Assembly: GCA_029747585.1 (NCBI GenBank)
Contig: JAPEVF010000120.1
Span: forward strand, 39,158 to 103,157
Direction: 5' to 3'
Length of the DNA stretch: 64,000 nucleotides
Origin: Pleurotus djamor
Lineage: Eukaryota > Basidiomycota > Agaricomycetes > Agaricales > Pleurotaceae
In this document: one piece after another, positions 34,141-45,900 of the stretch
Layout of the letters: each line of letters opens with the position of its first letter
How positions within the stretch are numbered: the stretch's first letter is position 1
Made by a program: the position numbers and the translations under genes
Notes under the pieces: generated by a model
What the model was told of the DNA's origin: nothing
The model's input: the letters and a program-made list of their open reading frames with translations, nothing else
Database searches by the model: none

Positions 34141-36394
34141 CCTCAACAGCGTGTCAATCCTGAAAGAAATGGGTACCGTCGACCAGAATCGTTGAGATGA
34201 GACAGAGGTGAGCAAGAGGAATGCATACCTACCTGCCTTCATCCCCATCGCGACGAGCTCCCCATAACCAGCGACTGTATCAAGGGATGAGCTCGGAAGT
34301 CTGCTGATAAGTCCATGAGGTGGGGAGCCTCGGGGGAGCCTCAAGGCGAGAATAGGTAGCTGAATGTTGCCCCGCCTGGAGATTATTGAGATAGATATAA
34401 TGTTCGACGTGAGCGCTGGGCACGAAGAAGAGATATGAGATGTGTAGACAACAGATGTGTTAGCTAGAGAGGATGGACGCCGCGTCATCAAGCGCCTACA
34501 GAGGTCAGGGAGAATGATAGGAGTTTCTCCTGTCGAGTCTGAGTGCGACTCGTCCACTGCATTGGGCGTGTCCGATGCGTTACTTAGAGTAATCCCGGCA
34601 AAACAGAATGTAAAATACTCCTACTACGGCTTGAAATTCGCGATTGTGTCTCTTCCACACGGATTTGATTGAACCTCCGAGGCCGTAGTTGATCCTCTCT
34701 CTTTTCCTACGCTTCTTCTCCCATCGATCTGCAGCCACGAATGGAGCGATTCAAGAACAGCCGCAGCTCTCTCTTGGCTGGTCCTCGCCGGTCCGCTTCA
34801 ATGGCGCACTAAGATAGACGAAAAATTTGAGTACCATTGTATCAGAGCCCACAACAACGTGCGCACGAACCCCGACCGTCTCATGAGTGTTACGATATAG
34901 ATTCAGCCAACCTGTGTGACCCTATTTGTCCCTTGTTCAAGCCTGAACGTATCAATGTCACAATGGTTTCGAAAACGCGAGCACGGCGGGAAATCATAAT
35001 AGAGATGTCATTCAAGACGATGATGGCTATTCAAAGACACGGAAATCGATGTCAACCATTGGGGAGCCAGGGAAATCACGTACTGTTTGAATGAGCCGCT
35101 GTCACGGTGAGCACTCAACGTGTTCGCCCTCTATTAAACCATCGTTACAGAACATGGTCAAGGTTTTCAGCTCCCACAAAACCCATTCGCACTAAGACCT
35201 GCACTATACTCTAGTGTATGTGTCTTTCTCGAGCTTTTGGAAATCCCTATTCTTCTCTCACCCGAGCCGTCGAATTCTCCAGCGTTTCGTCCCATGTCCA
35301 ACCGTTCAAATCGTCCTTTTCCCACCGTAAAAGGACAACTACAGTCACTACACCCCCTTCCAGATCCAACGGCTCAGCGGGGTGCGCAGGACGAAAAAGA
35401 CGCACTAACCAAAGCAACGACATCAAATATCCGGAAAAGAAATGGTGTACTCCTGTATTGCGCATTCCGCTCCGAAAGAAGTCGAAGCGTATAACCGCTG
35501 GATGGGTTCCTCGATTTCCTCAGTTCACCTGGCGGGCATGTTTTGGCCTCAACTTGAACTTGGACTCATGCCTTGATCATGCATCATGTTTCATTGATCG
35601 TTGCGACGCGTCCGCTTTGTGTTTAGGTAGAAGGTCTTAGAGTATATCAGGACGAGTTGGTCGCAGGCCAAAAGTAAGATCATAAACGCGCGGGGAAAGT
35701 CATTTGATTTGGATTGGATAAGTTAAGCCAAGCCGAGATTCTGGAGTAGGAGTAAGAGACTCTCGGCTACTTAAGTGAAGGATGGTTTATAACGAGGATG
35801 AATGAACGGGATGGCGGGATGGGAGAAGAAACAGAACATATGAGTCCAAAGAGAAGGAAGTAAAAGTAAAACGGCAAGGTGGAAAGACACGTAAGTATAT
35901 GCGCGAGCGAATATACGAATATACTCTACATTGACCAAGTGAACAATCCACGAACTAAGAACAAGAGAAAACCTGTAGCACGATGAAAATGGGGGGCGCA
36001 GGAGATAAAAGTTTACTCTCCGAGCGGACGATTTCGAGGAGATTATAGGCTATTAGGCTATTATCCACTTGAGGGTAGTAGCCTAAGTGCGAGCCCACAG
36101 GATACGTGCGTCAAAGGTGTGTACGACCAAGGGGGAAACCGGCATATAGAGTAGAGGAGACCGTGATATCAACGGGAACCATCGACAAAACCCTAAACCG
36201 GATTTGTCAAGCCGGGACGAGAGGATACAGAGAGGTGGTTGGTGGGCGTACTTGTAACATGTGAATAGCGTCTATCCTATGCTGGTAACCAGCCTACGTC
36301 CATCCCCGTTCAAGGTTGAAGGAACTCCAGAATAGTGACCGTCTCCTGGACGAAGGAAAGTGACAGCATCAAACGTCGGCTGCGGAAATGGCAA
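34141..36394. other. Gene-poor stretch
   Basis: Short frames only, such as around 34.5 and 35.2-35.6 kb, with no family signature. The phrase CTCAGTTCACCTGGCGGGCATG near 35,520 resembles sequences near 48.7 and 49.4 kb, so a further low-copy repeat may be present. Confidence 0.4.
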
Positions 36395-36860
36395 CGCCGG
36401 TAACCCTCTTCCATCATCCGACGTTTCTCGCACAGGGCGTATGATCAACGGCGAAAGCTGCTCGAGGGGTCGTATGTACCCACTTGCGGAGACATTTTAC
36501 CGTGGATGATGGGGATGGGTTAGTCATGACTGGACGGAAACGCGATGAGATGGGATGAAGCAGTTTGGCAGAAGGAGAGGGGGACGTGCCCTCAGATATA
36601 GCCGTCTTCACGTTCAATACCAAGCGAATCATGTCAGCACGTCCGCTTTCGTCAATGTTAATGAGGTCGTGTCCAATTTGTTCTCAAGGATTCGTCTGTT
36701 GGAAAGACCACCAGGCTGTGCATACATCAGCGTTCCGAACGCGGGGAAAGGTGGGGACGGAGGGAAAGCAAGTACCTTTAGAAGTCAAGATACATCATCG
36801 ATTCATCCCCCGCACCCAACACGCCGGTTGCATGGCCTCGACTTAGATAATACTACTACC
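36395..36860 (-). repeat. Dispersed repeat R, copy 2
   Basis: It contains CGGCGAAAGCTGCTCGAGGGG, GACTGGACGGAAACGCGATG and GTGCATACATCAGCGTTCCG, in the same order as the other copies, with the AGTACCT exon-like border reversed on the minus strand. Confidence 0.65.
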
Positions 36861-39189
36861 GTCCGTCCGATGCATAAGCTCTCCAAATGGTTTCTGGACG
36901 AAGCGAGAAATGAGAGCGATGACCGGGGGTGCGAGCCCAAAGCACCTCCCGAGAAATTGGATATGTTTATGCCACAGAGGAAGTGAACGCATGTTGAGAA
37001 TACGCGTCCCACATAGGGTCTTGACCTTGAGATCTTGAGAGGGTAGCCTCTCGCATCTGGAAAGAGCAGAAGATCATAGCCAGTCAGAAAAGGGACACGG
37101 TTGAAGGGAGTACGAAACCAATGCACCATGATCTTGACGTCCTCATTTCCGGCAAGGGAGGCGAGCAAAAGATAGCATACAATTAGTCCCACGCACTGGA
37201 CCGGCTCCGAGCTCCTCTGAGAAAGGAAATCTTCGACTTTGAGAATGTTGAAGAGGTTGAAGAAGAGCTACATTGGTGAGGAGGAGCAACAGGACGAGGT
37301 TGAAGGGTGGTGGATGGATCATGGTAGATGGCAGGACGCGTCATCGCGCGCTAAAGATTTCAGGAGCCAGAGAGGAGACATCTCCTATTCCTCGTGAGGA
37401 TAAAGAGCTTCAGCGTTCGCGTTCATTCCGCTCGCTGCACTCCTTGGATATCATAGTACGGCTTGTCGACGTATCGAGGTTGCGAGGCACCATAGTCCCG
37501 CGAAGGAAAAAAGTACGTAGGGTATGTGTAGAGGGTATCAATCCGTATAAAACAGTGCGCTGAAATCTACAACAATTTCCAAGTCGTTCCGGACTCGAGA
37601 GGGTCATACTGAGAATGTTCTGAATTTCGTTCAGTCCGCCTGTTTTGGGGCTCCTATCAATCAGTGTCAATAATATGAATCGATGACATCCACGATCAGA
37701 GCCTTGGAACTACTCCATCCATCCATGAGCCGCACTGGTCAGAAGACGGTGTTCCAAAGTTCAAGTCGGCGCAGATATATTCATTTTCGCGGAGAAACGA
37801 AACAAATGAACCATATCGAAGGGAGAAAAACTATACCTACTGTATACTCTCTTCCCAACCAATTTGACAGTGCGTTCGTCGATGTTCTCGCCTGGGTGTC
37901 GTGATTTTCCCAGCTAACCTAGTGCATAAATCTGTCTGAATTCGTCGAACCATCCGCTTTTGTTGGTATCAGCCTCCGACGAAACACCAAAGCCTTCTTC
38001 TTTATCAACCGAGCCATATCCTGACTCGATCGTGGCGTCCCGTGTGTGCATCACCTCACTTTGATAGACGAAATGCGCGAATTCCTTCAAACACAATGGT
38101 AAGACAGAGCGACCGGACACCAGGTAGATCCAGAGGCTGAACCTGCGTTCGGAGATCACGTATTCTCAGCTTCGCAACCCTGAGAAACTCCAACCACCTT
38201 CTGAACCGCTCCAACGCATCGACTGCTTGAGTTTCAACCGTAGATCTGTGAATCGTCGCTCCCTCTTCCATCGACACTCCATCTACTCTAATCTAGAGTA
38301 GAGGGGCTTCCGACCTTCCATACGGCCAATCAGGGAGGAACAAGTCGAAAACAGGGTGGAAGCACGAGCGCATATTGAACAGTGACAATCAGCGGCTCGG
38401 ACGTGTCACGTCGAACGGGGATGAAAAACTCATTCCGCGGAGTCTACGAAGTACCACCAAACCGCCTTAACTTCACAAAGCGTAGCTTCAATTTGGTGTT
38501 GACAAGGGGAAAAATCATCTGAGAGTCGAGTCAGATACTTATTCTAGTCGACTACTTTCATACACCTCCCAGCTCGTCGTACGCCCACCATCTAAGTTAT
38601 GCATTTCCTCCATGTTACCTGTTCCCCCTGAACTTTGAAGCCAGCGAGGAGAATCTCAGAATGCATGCCTTGTAGAGTAGAGTATGCGCCGAATCGTAGA
38701 GACTTCGGTGCATCGACGACTCAAAGGTGAGTCTGACTGGACAAGAATACGAGTCCGAATGACCGAGGAATGGAGGCGGCACTGGGAAGCTTTAATCAAT
38801 GATATCAACATCAGCGGTGGCTAAAATTATCGAGAATGGTGGGGGGGGGTATCTTCATGCTCTCTGTGAACCAAATCCGCGAGATAAGTACCTAACGAAC
38901 ACAGCGTAGACCATGCATATCGACCACAATACCAGCGGGTGACATCAACGAATCCCTAAATCGAACTCGTCAAGCCAGGATAACAACAATTCCAAGAAAG
39001 AAATGAGTTGGTGTACTCGCGACTCTAACAATCCTTCCACCTTTCACCGGTTCACCTTCCACAGCCTTCATCTTCGCCATTGACTAAACCACCAATCGAG
39101 CATGAAGCATCCCCAGTGTACATGACGTCTGTATCATCCCACCATTCACACGATTGAACGGCCTAGCATTAACATTCAGGACAAAAGAC
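36861..39189. other. Gene-poor stretch with one possible orphan frame
   Basis: The palindromic element at 37.3 kb lies here. On the minus strand near 37,914-38,277 two overlapping frames (MSMEEGATIHRSTVETQ ... and VISERRFSLWIYLVSG ...) could be halves of one frameshifted orphan gene, but I cannot name it. A fragment of repeat R (GTATGCGCCGAATCGTAGAG) is near 38,680. Confidence 0.35.
37335..37386 (+). repeat. Palindromic 3' element, copy 4
   Basis: GACGCGTCATCGCGCGCTAAAG, then AGGAGACATCTCCT (37,373-37,386). Its orientation is as for D and E, but no F-box gene remains on its 5' side. Confidence 0.75.
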
Positions 39190-39395
39190 AAAAGGTACTC
39201 TACTCGGGGAGTGGTATGCGCCGGATTACAGGGACTTCGACGCTGTGTGCTGTGTGCTGTGTGTGATGGGGACGGGACGGGGTTAGCCGTGACTGGACGG
39301 AAGTGCGATGAGATGAGATGAGGTGAAGGAGTATGGGTGAAGGAGAATAAGACGGACCTTCGGAATCGTCTCCATGCTCATTAACAAGGGAAGGA
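39190..39395 (-). repeat. Dispersed repeat R, copy 3, left piece
   Basis: This is the part of an R copy left of the retrotransposon, containing GTGACTGGACGGAAGTGCGATG. It continues at 45,682 after the insertion. The last five bases (39,391-39,395, AAGGA) are the target-site duplication. Confidence 0.65.
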
Positions 39396-39692
39396 TGTAA
39401 TGGGCACTACTAAGAATCCTAGCTTGGAGGAATACTCCAGGAATCCGAGTGGCAAGAACCTGCGTTGACCAGACTAAGGTACACGAAAGGCTGGGAGACG
39501 CGACAAGTACACTACGGAGATAGCCGAAACACGNGTNGTCACGAGATACAGGAGNNTCCGTAGGTAAACTACAAGCATACGAGCATAGACGAAGCGCAGG
39601 ANAATACATGGAAGCATAGATGATACCTAGAATGGCCGTGTGGTACGTACTGTGTGCTAGAATGACCGTGGTCCGAAGACCTGACCCTCACA
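39396..39692 (-). repeat. 3' LTR of the retrotransposon
   Basis: Starts TGTAATGGGCAC and ends CCCTCACA on the plus strand. It is almost identical to the other LTR; differences are mainly n characters near 39,536-39,541 and 39,554-39,556. A TG...CA border is present. Confidence 0.95.
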
Positions 39693-39705
39693 TCATCCCC
39701 CCTTT
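39693..39705 (-). promoter_or_regulatory. Polypurine tract of the retrotransposon
   Basis: On the minus strand AAAGGGGGGATGA directly abuts the 3' LTR. This is the expected place and composition for the plus-strand primer. Confidence 0.75.
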
Positions 39706-39734
39706 AAGGGAGACGACATGACGCGACAAGCCTT

Positions 39735-42700
39735 TTACAGCTCGGGATCATAACGCGTGGGAGGCCGGGAGACTCTACCAAGACGGGTAGTAGTCTGCGG
39801 CGGAGGTACGTACTCAGATCTCAATCTCTGACGTACGACCGGAGGAGAGGCAGGACGGGCAGGGCGCGGAGGAGGCACGGGCAGGGCAGGACGAGGAGCG
39901 GCAGCGGCGGCGAGCGGGATCGAGGTATCGGGACCTGTGAGGGAAAGGTCTGAGGTTAGTTCTGAATCAGGGTCATAGGTACGAGCGGACAGCTCTGTAA
40001 GTAAGGTATGAGGATCATAAGTAATGTTTAAAGCCGAATAATGAGGGTGTGGGAAGTTGGGATGTCTACGATGAAAACGGTCGAGTGCTTCGTTAAGGGA
40101 CGTAGGAATATCTGAAAGAGGTACCCAAGAATTTTCAGAATCGGGTTGGTCTTTCCAACGCACGAGATACTCATAACGATGACCAATTTTGCGACATTCG
40201 AGGAAAGAATCAATGGAAAGAGGTGTTTCGGCGAGAGTAAATGGTTCAGGGTCGGCATGGGTGTGGAAAAGGGAGGGGTCTTTGTAAGGCTCGAGAAGAG
40301 AAACATTGAAAACGGGGTAAAGACGGGATAAATCGCGAGGGAGATCAAGTAAATAAGCAGATTGGTGCACTTTGGAAAGGATGGGATAAGGACCGAGACG
40401 ACGGTGGTCAAGTTTATCCGAAGGACGGGTTGTCTTGATGTTTCGGCGCAGTAACCAGACTAGTTGGTCGGGCTTAAAGTCTGGCGCCGGGAGACGACCT
40501 TGGTTGTAGTAAAAAGCTTGCTGGGACTGCGCGTGCTCGAGCTCAGCACGGAGTTCAGCATGGATGTGCGCGAGACGGTTAGCCAAGTCGTCGGCAGCAG
40601 GGACGGTGTGTAGTTCTGAGAGTTTCGGCTCGAATTTGGGGTGGAATGCATAGTTTGCGAAGAAGGGAGTGGTGTTGGTGGAGGAATTGATGAGGTTATT
40701 GAATGTGAACTCGGCGAGAGGGAGGTAGTCGACCCAATCATCTTGCTGATAAGAGCAGTAGGCGCGGAGGTAGGTCTCGAGAGTTTGGTTGGTGCGCTCG
40801 GTGAGACCGTCCGTTTGGGGATGGTAAGCAGAAGATGACTTGATCTTGATCCCGACGAGGTTGCAGAAGGCTGTAAAGAACTTGGAAACAAAAATGGAAC
40901 CGCGATCGGAAATGATGGAAGAAGGGAGACCATGGTAACGAAAAATGCGGTCTAAAAATAACCAAGCAAGATCAGGTGAAGTGATGGTTTCGGAACAAGG
41001 AATAAAGTGTGCCGCGCGTGTAAAACGATCGCAAACGACAAGAATAGAATCATAGTTATGGGAAAGAGGGAGTTTGACAATNAAGTCCATGGAAATGGAG
41101 TCCCAAGGGTGGTAAGGAATATCTAAAGGTTGAAGAAGACCAAAGGGTTTGTGACGAGGGGTTTTGATGCGAGCNCAAGTGTCGCAAGCATTNACATAAT
41201 TCCGAATGAAAGTTGTCATNCCAGGCCAAGAGTAATCNCGAGAAANNAGGTTNATAGTACGATGACGACCGGGGTGACCAGCAATAAGGGAATCNTGACG
41301 TATACGAAGAATATCCAAACGAAGAGAAGGAGGAACATAAAGACGACCTTTGTGAAAAACAAGNCCGGCTTCGGAGNGGAAATCCGAATCNCCGTTGAGA
41401 ATTGCTTCTCGCCAAACGGTATCGCGCTGGTAAGCCCGTTTGAACTTGGCCAGTAGATCCGAGTTGTCGATGGCGAGGGTGGTGATGGCAGAAATCGTTG
41501 GAAGTGAAGGTGGATTTGTCGCAGATGGAGGAAGTGGGTGGATATTTTGTATATGCTTGGGCGAGAGGAGGACTTGGTGCTGAGCGTCGAGATGCTCATC
41601 CCCCCTTTTAAGCTCGAAATCCGGGCGTCGCGACAAGGCGTCAGCAACATTGGTTGACCTGGGAGCCCATTGTAACCTAAAGTCAAAGTCAGCCAGAAAC
41701 ATCGCCCAACGCGCCTGACGACGGTTGAGGATACGAGAGGACATGAAGTATTCCAAATTTTTATGATCGCAGATGACATCAATTGGGTGCGGAGACCCCA
41801 ACGTCCAAGCCCGCATATCACGAAATGAATCGACGATAGCTAGNAGCTCTTTNTCNTGGACGTCGTAATTGATTTCAGCCGGGGACATTTTCCGAGANAA
41901 GAAAGCTACTGGATGCAGCTCACCNCTATCATCAGGTTGTTGTAAAACACCNGAGATGGCGTAGTCTGANGCATCGGTCGCAAGGGTAAGGGGAAGGGAA
42001 GGGTTGAAATGNCGAAGAACNGGNGCAGAAAGAAACATGGATTTGAGCTGAGCAAACGCGTTGCNCGCCGCATCAGACCAAATCCACTCAGAAGCGTGTT
42101 TCGTAAGGTCAGTAAGAGGAATGGTGATGCGCGAATAAGCAGAAATGAAACGACGATAAAAATTTGTGAAACCAAGAAAGGATTGAAGCTGTTTGACCTT
42201 TGTTGGCTCTGGCCATTGCGAAATCGCATCAAGCTTCTTCGGGTTCATCTTAATGCCTTCAGCACTGATGATATACCCTAGATACTCGACTTCGGACTTG
42301 TCNAATTCGCATTTTTTGGCGTTGGCGCAGAGNTGAGCATCACGGAGGCGGTCGAGAACCATGCCAACNTGCCGGTCATGCTCTTCTTGATTCCTAGAAA
42401 AGATTAGTATATCNTCCAANTAAACAACACAAATGATATCNAGAACGTCNCGAAGAACGTCCTGAATGAAAGCCTGNAAAGNGGCGGGGGCGTTCGTAAG
42501 ACCATAAGGAACAACCAGATGCTCGAAAAGACCAAGGTGCGTGCGGAAAGCAGTCTTCCACTCGTCACCTTCCTTGATACGCAAGTGACTGTAGGCGCTT
42601 TTGAGGTNGAGGACCGTGAAGACAGAGCAGCCTTGGACACGATCAAGCAAGTCCGANACCAAGGGCAGAGGATACNGGTTTTTGCGAGTAATNGCNTTGA

Positions 42701-44006
42701 GACCCCGAAAGTCNACNCAGAGACGAATCTCTCCAGTCTTCTTTCTGGTGAAGAGAACAGGAGCGCCGGCCGATGATGAAGAACAACGAATGTGGCCGCG
42801 CTTGAGGTTAGAGTTGACGTACTCAGCAACGGCTTCACGTTCGGTTGGTGTGAGACGATAGAGCGGACCGAAGGGTGGAGATTTCCCTTCTTCAAGCTCG
42901 ATATCGATGTCGTAAGGCCTATGGTCAGGTAGACGCTCGAATTCGGCGGGGTTAAACACGGTATCCGCCCAAGGCCAGTACTTCCTGGGGATTGAAGACC
43001 GATAATCTTCAGGATCTGGAGGTTTTGGCGGGGGAGAATCAGAGTCGGGAGGTTTGGGAGGGGGAGGGGAAGTAGAAGTCGAGTTTATATAAGTAGCCGA
43101 GGTGTTATCGAAAAACCGGAGGTAACAGACTTCCTCGCCTCGTTTTGCGAGACGAGAAAACCTCCTAGCACTCAGGACTTTGACATCNGGTGCTGGGGGA
43201 GGTGAATCTAGAAAAGGTTTAGCAATAACAATTGGAGAAAAAGCATGAGCATGTCCACTAGCCGCACGAAGCGAAGCTAGGAACGAAACTCGANNTGGTG
43301 AAGGAGGAGGAGGAGAAACCGAAATAGTCTGGTTAGAAAGCCAGATGCGACTGGTGAGACCAAAGCCAATGCCAATCGAAGAAAGAGAAGTNGGACCGGT
43401 AGCTTCAATGCGTGGACCATAGCCCTTCGCAAAGACCGTCCGAGGAGAGTCTAGCCCACAGCAGCTGAGGGTAAGAGACCCTTCAGCCCAGTTGATATAG
43501 GGATTATGGCGTTCNAGCCAATCTAGACCTAAGATAATTGGATAAGCCACGGAGACAACAGCTAATGTTATCATCTCCGAGTGCGAGCCTATAGTTAAGT
43601 GATTAAGGACCTCTTGGGTGATCAAGCCAGAGGCGATAGGACGGTCATCAACCGCCATTATTGGTACAGGCACGTCCTTAAGACGGCGCGAGAGAGAGTG
43701 ACGAGACGCGAAAGAATCAGAAATACAAGAAGCAGTCGCGCCGCAATCGACCATAGCAAAAGTCAGAATGGGCGGACGACGAGGAAANGATAATTTAACA
43801 GAGATGAANAAATGACCAGANGAAAGNGTAGGNGAGAAGGAAGTNGAATGNATAAATTTCGGAGCGGGNAAATGANAGGAAAANGAACCAGANGTACTGC
43901 GAACAGCACCANNGGGCCCCGATTCCCCTCTAAGAGCTGGTGGATGCGTCCCGTTAACATCAACCGAAGGCCCAGGGACTGAAGAACCTTCGGTTAGGCT
44001 TTTCCC
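39735..44006 (-). CDS. pol: Retrotransposon pol: protease, RT, RNase H, integrase, chromodomain
   Basis: This is the -1 frame relative to gag, open from the gag overlap to the stop at 39,735 (about 1,420 codons). Motifs in order: protease [14 protein letters not shown] (D-C-G in place of the usual D-S/T-G); RT with [15 protein letters not shown] and a DD-ILIFS block in which some residues are n; RNase H beginning LTLATD; integrase with HPGRHRT, the core [28 protein letters not shown] and [18 protein letters not shown]; and a chromodomain around [19 protein letters not shown]. These are the catalytic and targeting parts of a self-copying element. All n positions keep the frame, so the frame was probably intact in the source copies. 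Confidence 0.92.
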   Translation of the reverse strand, partial: GKSLTEGSSVPGPSVDVNGTHPPALRGESGPXGAVRSXSGXFSXHXPAPKFXHXTSFXPXLXSGHXFISVKLXFPRRPPILTFAMVDCGATASCISDSFASRHSLSRRLKDVPVPIMAVDDRPIASGLITQEVLNHLTIGSHSEMITLAVVSVAYPIILGLDWXERHNPYINWAEGSLTLSCCGLDSPRTVFAKGYGPRIEATGXTSLSSIGIGFGLTSRIWLSNQTISVSPPPPSPXRVSFLASLRAASGHAHAFSPIVIAKPFLDSPPPAXDVKVLSARRFSRLAKRGEEVCYLRFFDNTSATYINSTSTSPPPPKPPDSDSPPPKPPDPEDYRSSIPRKYWPWADTVFNPAEFERLPDHRPYDIDIELEEGKSPPFGPLYRLTPTEREAVAEYVNSNLKRGHIRCSSSSAGAPVLFTRKKTGEIRLXXDFRGLXXITRKNXYPLPLXSDLLDRVQGCSVFTVLXLKSAYSHLRIKEGDEWKTAFRTHLGLFEHLVVPYGLTNAPAXXQAFIQDVLXDVXDIICVVXLXDILIFSRNQEEHDRXVGMVLDRLRDAXLCANAKKCEXDKSEVEYLGYIISAEGIKMNPKKLDAISQWPEPTKVKQLQSFLGFTNFYRRFISAYSRITIPLTDLTKHASEWIWSDAAXNAFAQLKSMFLSXXVLXHFNPSLPLTLATDXSDYAIXGVLQQPDDXGELHPVAFXSRKMSPAEINYDVXXKEXLAIVDSFRDMRAWTLGSPHPIDVICDHKNLEYFMSSRILNRRQARWAMFLADFDFRLQWAPRSTNVADALSRRPDFELKRGDEHLDAQHQVLLSPKHIQNIHPLPPSATNPPSLPTISAITTLAIDNSDLLAKFKRAYQRDTVWREAILNXDSDFXSEAXLVFHKGRLYVPPSLRLDILRIRXDSLIAGHPGRHRTXNXXSXDYSWPXMTTFIRNYXNACDTXARIKTPRHKPFGLLQPLDIPYHPWDSISMDXIVKLPLSHNYDSILVVCDRFTRAAHFIPCSETITSPDLAWLFLDRIFRYHGLPSSIISDRGSIFVSKFFTAFCNLVGIKIKSSSAYHPQTDGLTERTNQTLETYLRAYCSYQQDDWVDYLPLAEFTFNNLINSSTNTTPFFANYAFHPKFEPKLSELHTVPAADDLANRLAHIHAELRAELEHAQSQQAFYYNQGRLPAPDFKPDQLVWLLRRNIKTTRPSDKLDHRRLGPYPILSKVHQSAYLLDLPRDLSRLYPVFNVSLLEPYKDPSLFHTHADPEPFTLAETPLSIDSFLECRKIGHRYEYLVRWKDQPDSENSWVPLSDIPTSLNEALDRFHRRHPNFPHPHYSALNITYDPHTLLTELSARTYDPDSELTSDLSLTGPDTSIPLAAAAAPRPALPVPPPRPARPASPPVVRQRLRSEYVPPPQTTTRLGRVSRPPTRYDPEL

Positions 44007-45282
44007 TGCTGGGAAGAGCCACCGGCAGCCTTCTTCGCGAACTCGATCGTTCGTTTCTTCACTTCGGGNGACATATTTGGACAATTAACTTTNTCATGCT
44101 TACCTTTGCCACAGTAGGCACATAACCCCTCGTNGCGGCGCCGTTTCGCTTCCTCTGGAGTGAGGCGCTTGAAACGCGGACNGGTAGTGCGTGTGGCNTC
44201 GATTTCCATAGGTTCGCCNGGTGGTAAAGTCGAGGTCNAGGNGGTAGGCTGAGNTGTCCAGGTGTGGGTCGAAGTCGAAGTCGAGGTCGAAGCTTGAGGC
44301 TGGTGAGAGTTGNNGANCGGCCTTTCATCTTCTTGGTTTGCCGTTCGTCATTTTCGTGTTCACGGCGNACNTTGTCGAGCTTTTCNGCGAGGTCGGCATA
44401 TTCCTTGAAGGTCGANGGTCGTTCTCCGCGGTAGAGCATCATGTTTGAGATCTCTGACTTGAGACCGCGGCGAAAATATGTAATTAAAATATTGTCAGTA
44501 AGGTTAACGAAAGGAATCTGCTCGACGAATCGAGCGCGGTACGCAGCCACGGTGCTGGTCTGCGTCAACTCTTCAATCTTGCGAAGAGCCGTACCCGCTA
44601 CGTCAGGGTCACCGAAATGATTCCTAAACTCGTTAGTAAACGCATCATAATCATGTAAAATGTGTTGTTTAGAGGGATCACTTAAAAGCGAACTATACCA
44701 AATCTTCGGGGTGCCTTCAGCCAACCAAAACGCGAAAAACGCGGTCTTGTGGTAGTCGGTTGGGAGCGCGTTCGCGTTTAGGAAGATAGCATTACGCATA
44801 TCAACCAGAAACCCGTTGACGGCACCGGCTTTTCCGGTAAACTTCTCCGGATTGAGGTATTTCGGCGTTCCTTGAGCTTGAACTGAAGGAATTGGCGGTT
44901 GTGGAGGGACCGGAGGTGCCGAAGAGGAAGGAGGAGGGTTTGGCGCGGTTGGTGGAACAGGGACGGCAGGCGGAGGGACGGACGCGCTAGGACTGATACG
45001 CGTCGCGTTGAACTCATCCCGAAGCTGATTGATCTGGTCTTGAAAATCCTGTCGTTGTTGATCCAGAAGGGAGTTTCCGAAGGAAAGCAGCATGCTTTGC
45101 ATGGTAGCAGCGCTGATGGAGCCCGAGGACTGGGGAGGTTGCTGAGGAGGAAGAGGTTGTTGGAGATTGGGTTGGTTTGGATACAAGGATGGGTCCGGGG
45201 CCATGGGGACTTGGCCTTGAGGCACCTGAGGAGCAGGCGGAGGAGCCCAGCCTTGAAACGCGGGATCTTGGGAGTAATCCAT
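43994..45282 (-). CDS. gag: Retrotransposon gag with CCHC zinc knuckle
   Basis: ATG at 45,282 begins MDYSQDPAFQGW. A Pro/Gln-rich head is followed by a capsid-like region (TPKYLNPEKFTGKAGAV, FVEQIPFVNLTDNIL, FRRGLKSEISN) and the nucleocapsid knuckle CAYCGKGKH-KVNC (C-x2-C-x4-H-x4-C, with one n inside). The stop TAA is at 43,994-43,996. A cluster of n near 44,315-44,320 puts the head and the knuckle in different frames here. Since the rest is clean, extra n characters rather than a real frameshift are the likely cause. Gag overlaps pol by up to about 90 nt. Confidence 0.85.
44000..44006 (-). promoter_or_regulatory. Predicted -1 ribosomal frameshift site GGGAAAA
   Basis: In the gag frame the minus-strand bases read G|GGA|AAA, one codon before the TAA stop, an X-XXY-YYZ heptamer. 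Sliding back one base enters the open pol frame. Position, phase and direction all agree with -1 frameshifting for Gag-Pol. A downstream structure was not assessed. Confidence 0.7.
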
Positions 45283-45373
45283 ACGCGCGCGAGAAAGGGG
45301 TGTAGAGTAGAGATAAGAGAGTGGTAAAATAGATGAATATTTGGGATTTAGAGTATGCTTTAGAGAGATTGGG

Positions 45374-45384
45374 AGTCTGGTCAA
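45374..45384 (-). promoter_or_regulatory. Primer-binding site, self-priming type
   Basis: Two bases inside the 5' LTR the sense strand reads TTGACCAGACT. Its exact complement AGTCTGGTCAA occurs in the same-sense LTR (45,466-45,456). Eleven matching bases, neither more nor fewer, is the arrangement known from the Tf1/sushi group, in which the transcript's own 5' end primes reverse transcription. Confidence 0.75.
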
Positions 45385-45386
45385 AC

Positions 45387-45681
45387 TGTAATGGGCACTA
45401 CTAAGAATCCTAGCTTGGAGGAATACTCCAGGAATCCGAGTGGCAAGAACCTGCGTTGACCAGACTAAGGTACACGAAAGGCTGGGAGACGCGACAAGTA
45501 CACTACGGAGATAGCCGAAACACGGTGTCACGAGATACAGGAGAGTCCGTAGGTAAACTACAAGCATACGAGCATAGACGAAGCGCAGGAGAATACATGA
45601 AAGCATAGATGATACCTAGAATGGCCGTGTGGTACGTACTGTGTGCTAGAATGACCGTGGTCCGAAGACCTGACCCTCACA
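45387..45681 (-). repeat. 5' LTR of the retrotransposon
   Basis: Borders are TGTAATGGG and CTCACA. If the transcript begins at the self-priming match (45,466), U3 would be about 215 nt and R-U5 about 80 nt. No obvious TATA box lies just upstream of that point. Confidence 0.95.
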
Positions 45682-45900
45682 AAGGATTCCACCACGTCCA
45701 CACATTTATAGGACGGTGAAACTAAGAGAAACAGCCGCTTTTGTCGGCCTAGTTTGTTCCGAAGGATACGGTGATGGAAATGGTCACGAAACTGTGCATA
45801 CACGAGCGTTCCGAAGGGAAGAGTGTACTCGACTCTACGACGAGAGACGCACCTTGAGATCCCAAATCCACCACAACCCGCACCCAACACGTCCGATGTA
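45682..45900 (-). repeat. Dispersed repeat R, copy 3, right piece
   Basis: It begins with target duplication AAGGA (45,682-45,686), then continues the interrupted R copy with GGATACGGTGATGGAAATGG, GTGCATACACGAGCGTTCCG, and a minus-strand exon-like border GATCTCAAG|GTGCGTC. Confidence 0.65.

Larger units (their letters stand above)
39396..45681 (-). mobile_element. Ty3/gypsy chromovirus LTR retrotransposon, near-intact
   Basis: The element is 6,286 bp, read on the minus strand. Direct LTRs of 297 bp (39,396-39,692) and 295 bp (45,387-45,681) begin TGTAATGGG and end CCCTCACA. The flanking 5-bp target duplication AAGGA is at 39,391-39,395 and 45,682-45,686. The internal order is primer site, gag with a CCHC knuckle, a -1 frame change, then pol with protease, reverse transcriptase, RNase H, integrase and a C-terminal chromodomain. 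That order and the chromodomain place it among fungal chromoviruses. Near-identical LTRs and a perfect target duplication suggest recent insertion. Dozens of n characters in the element, mostly frame-preserving in pol, suggest several similar copies merged by the assembler. Confidence 0.95.

Noticed and set aside
40028..43963. Numerous overlapping frames within the retrotransposon on both strands
   Set aside because: They are alternate frames of pol and gag, carry no motifs, and are interrupted by n characters.
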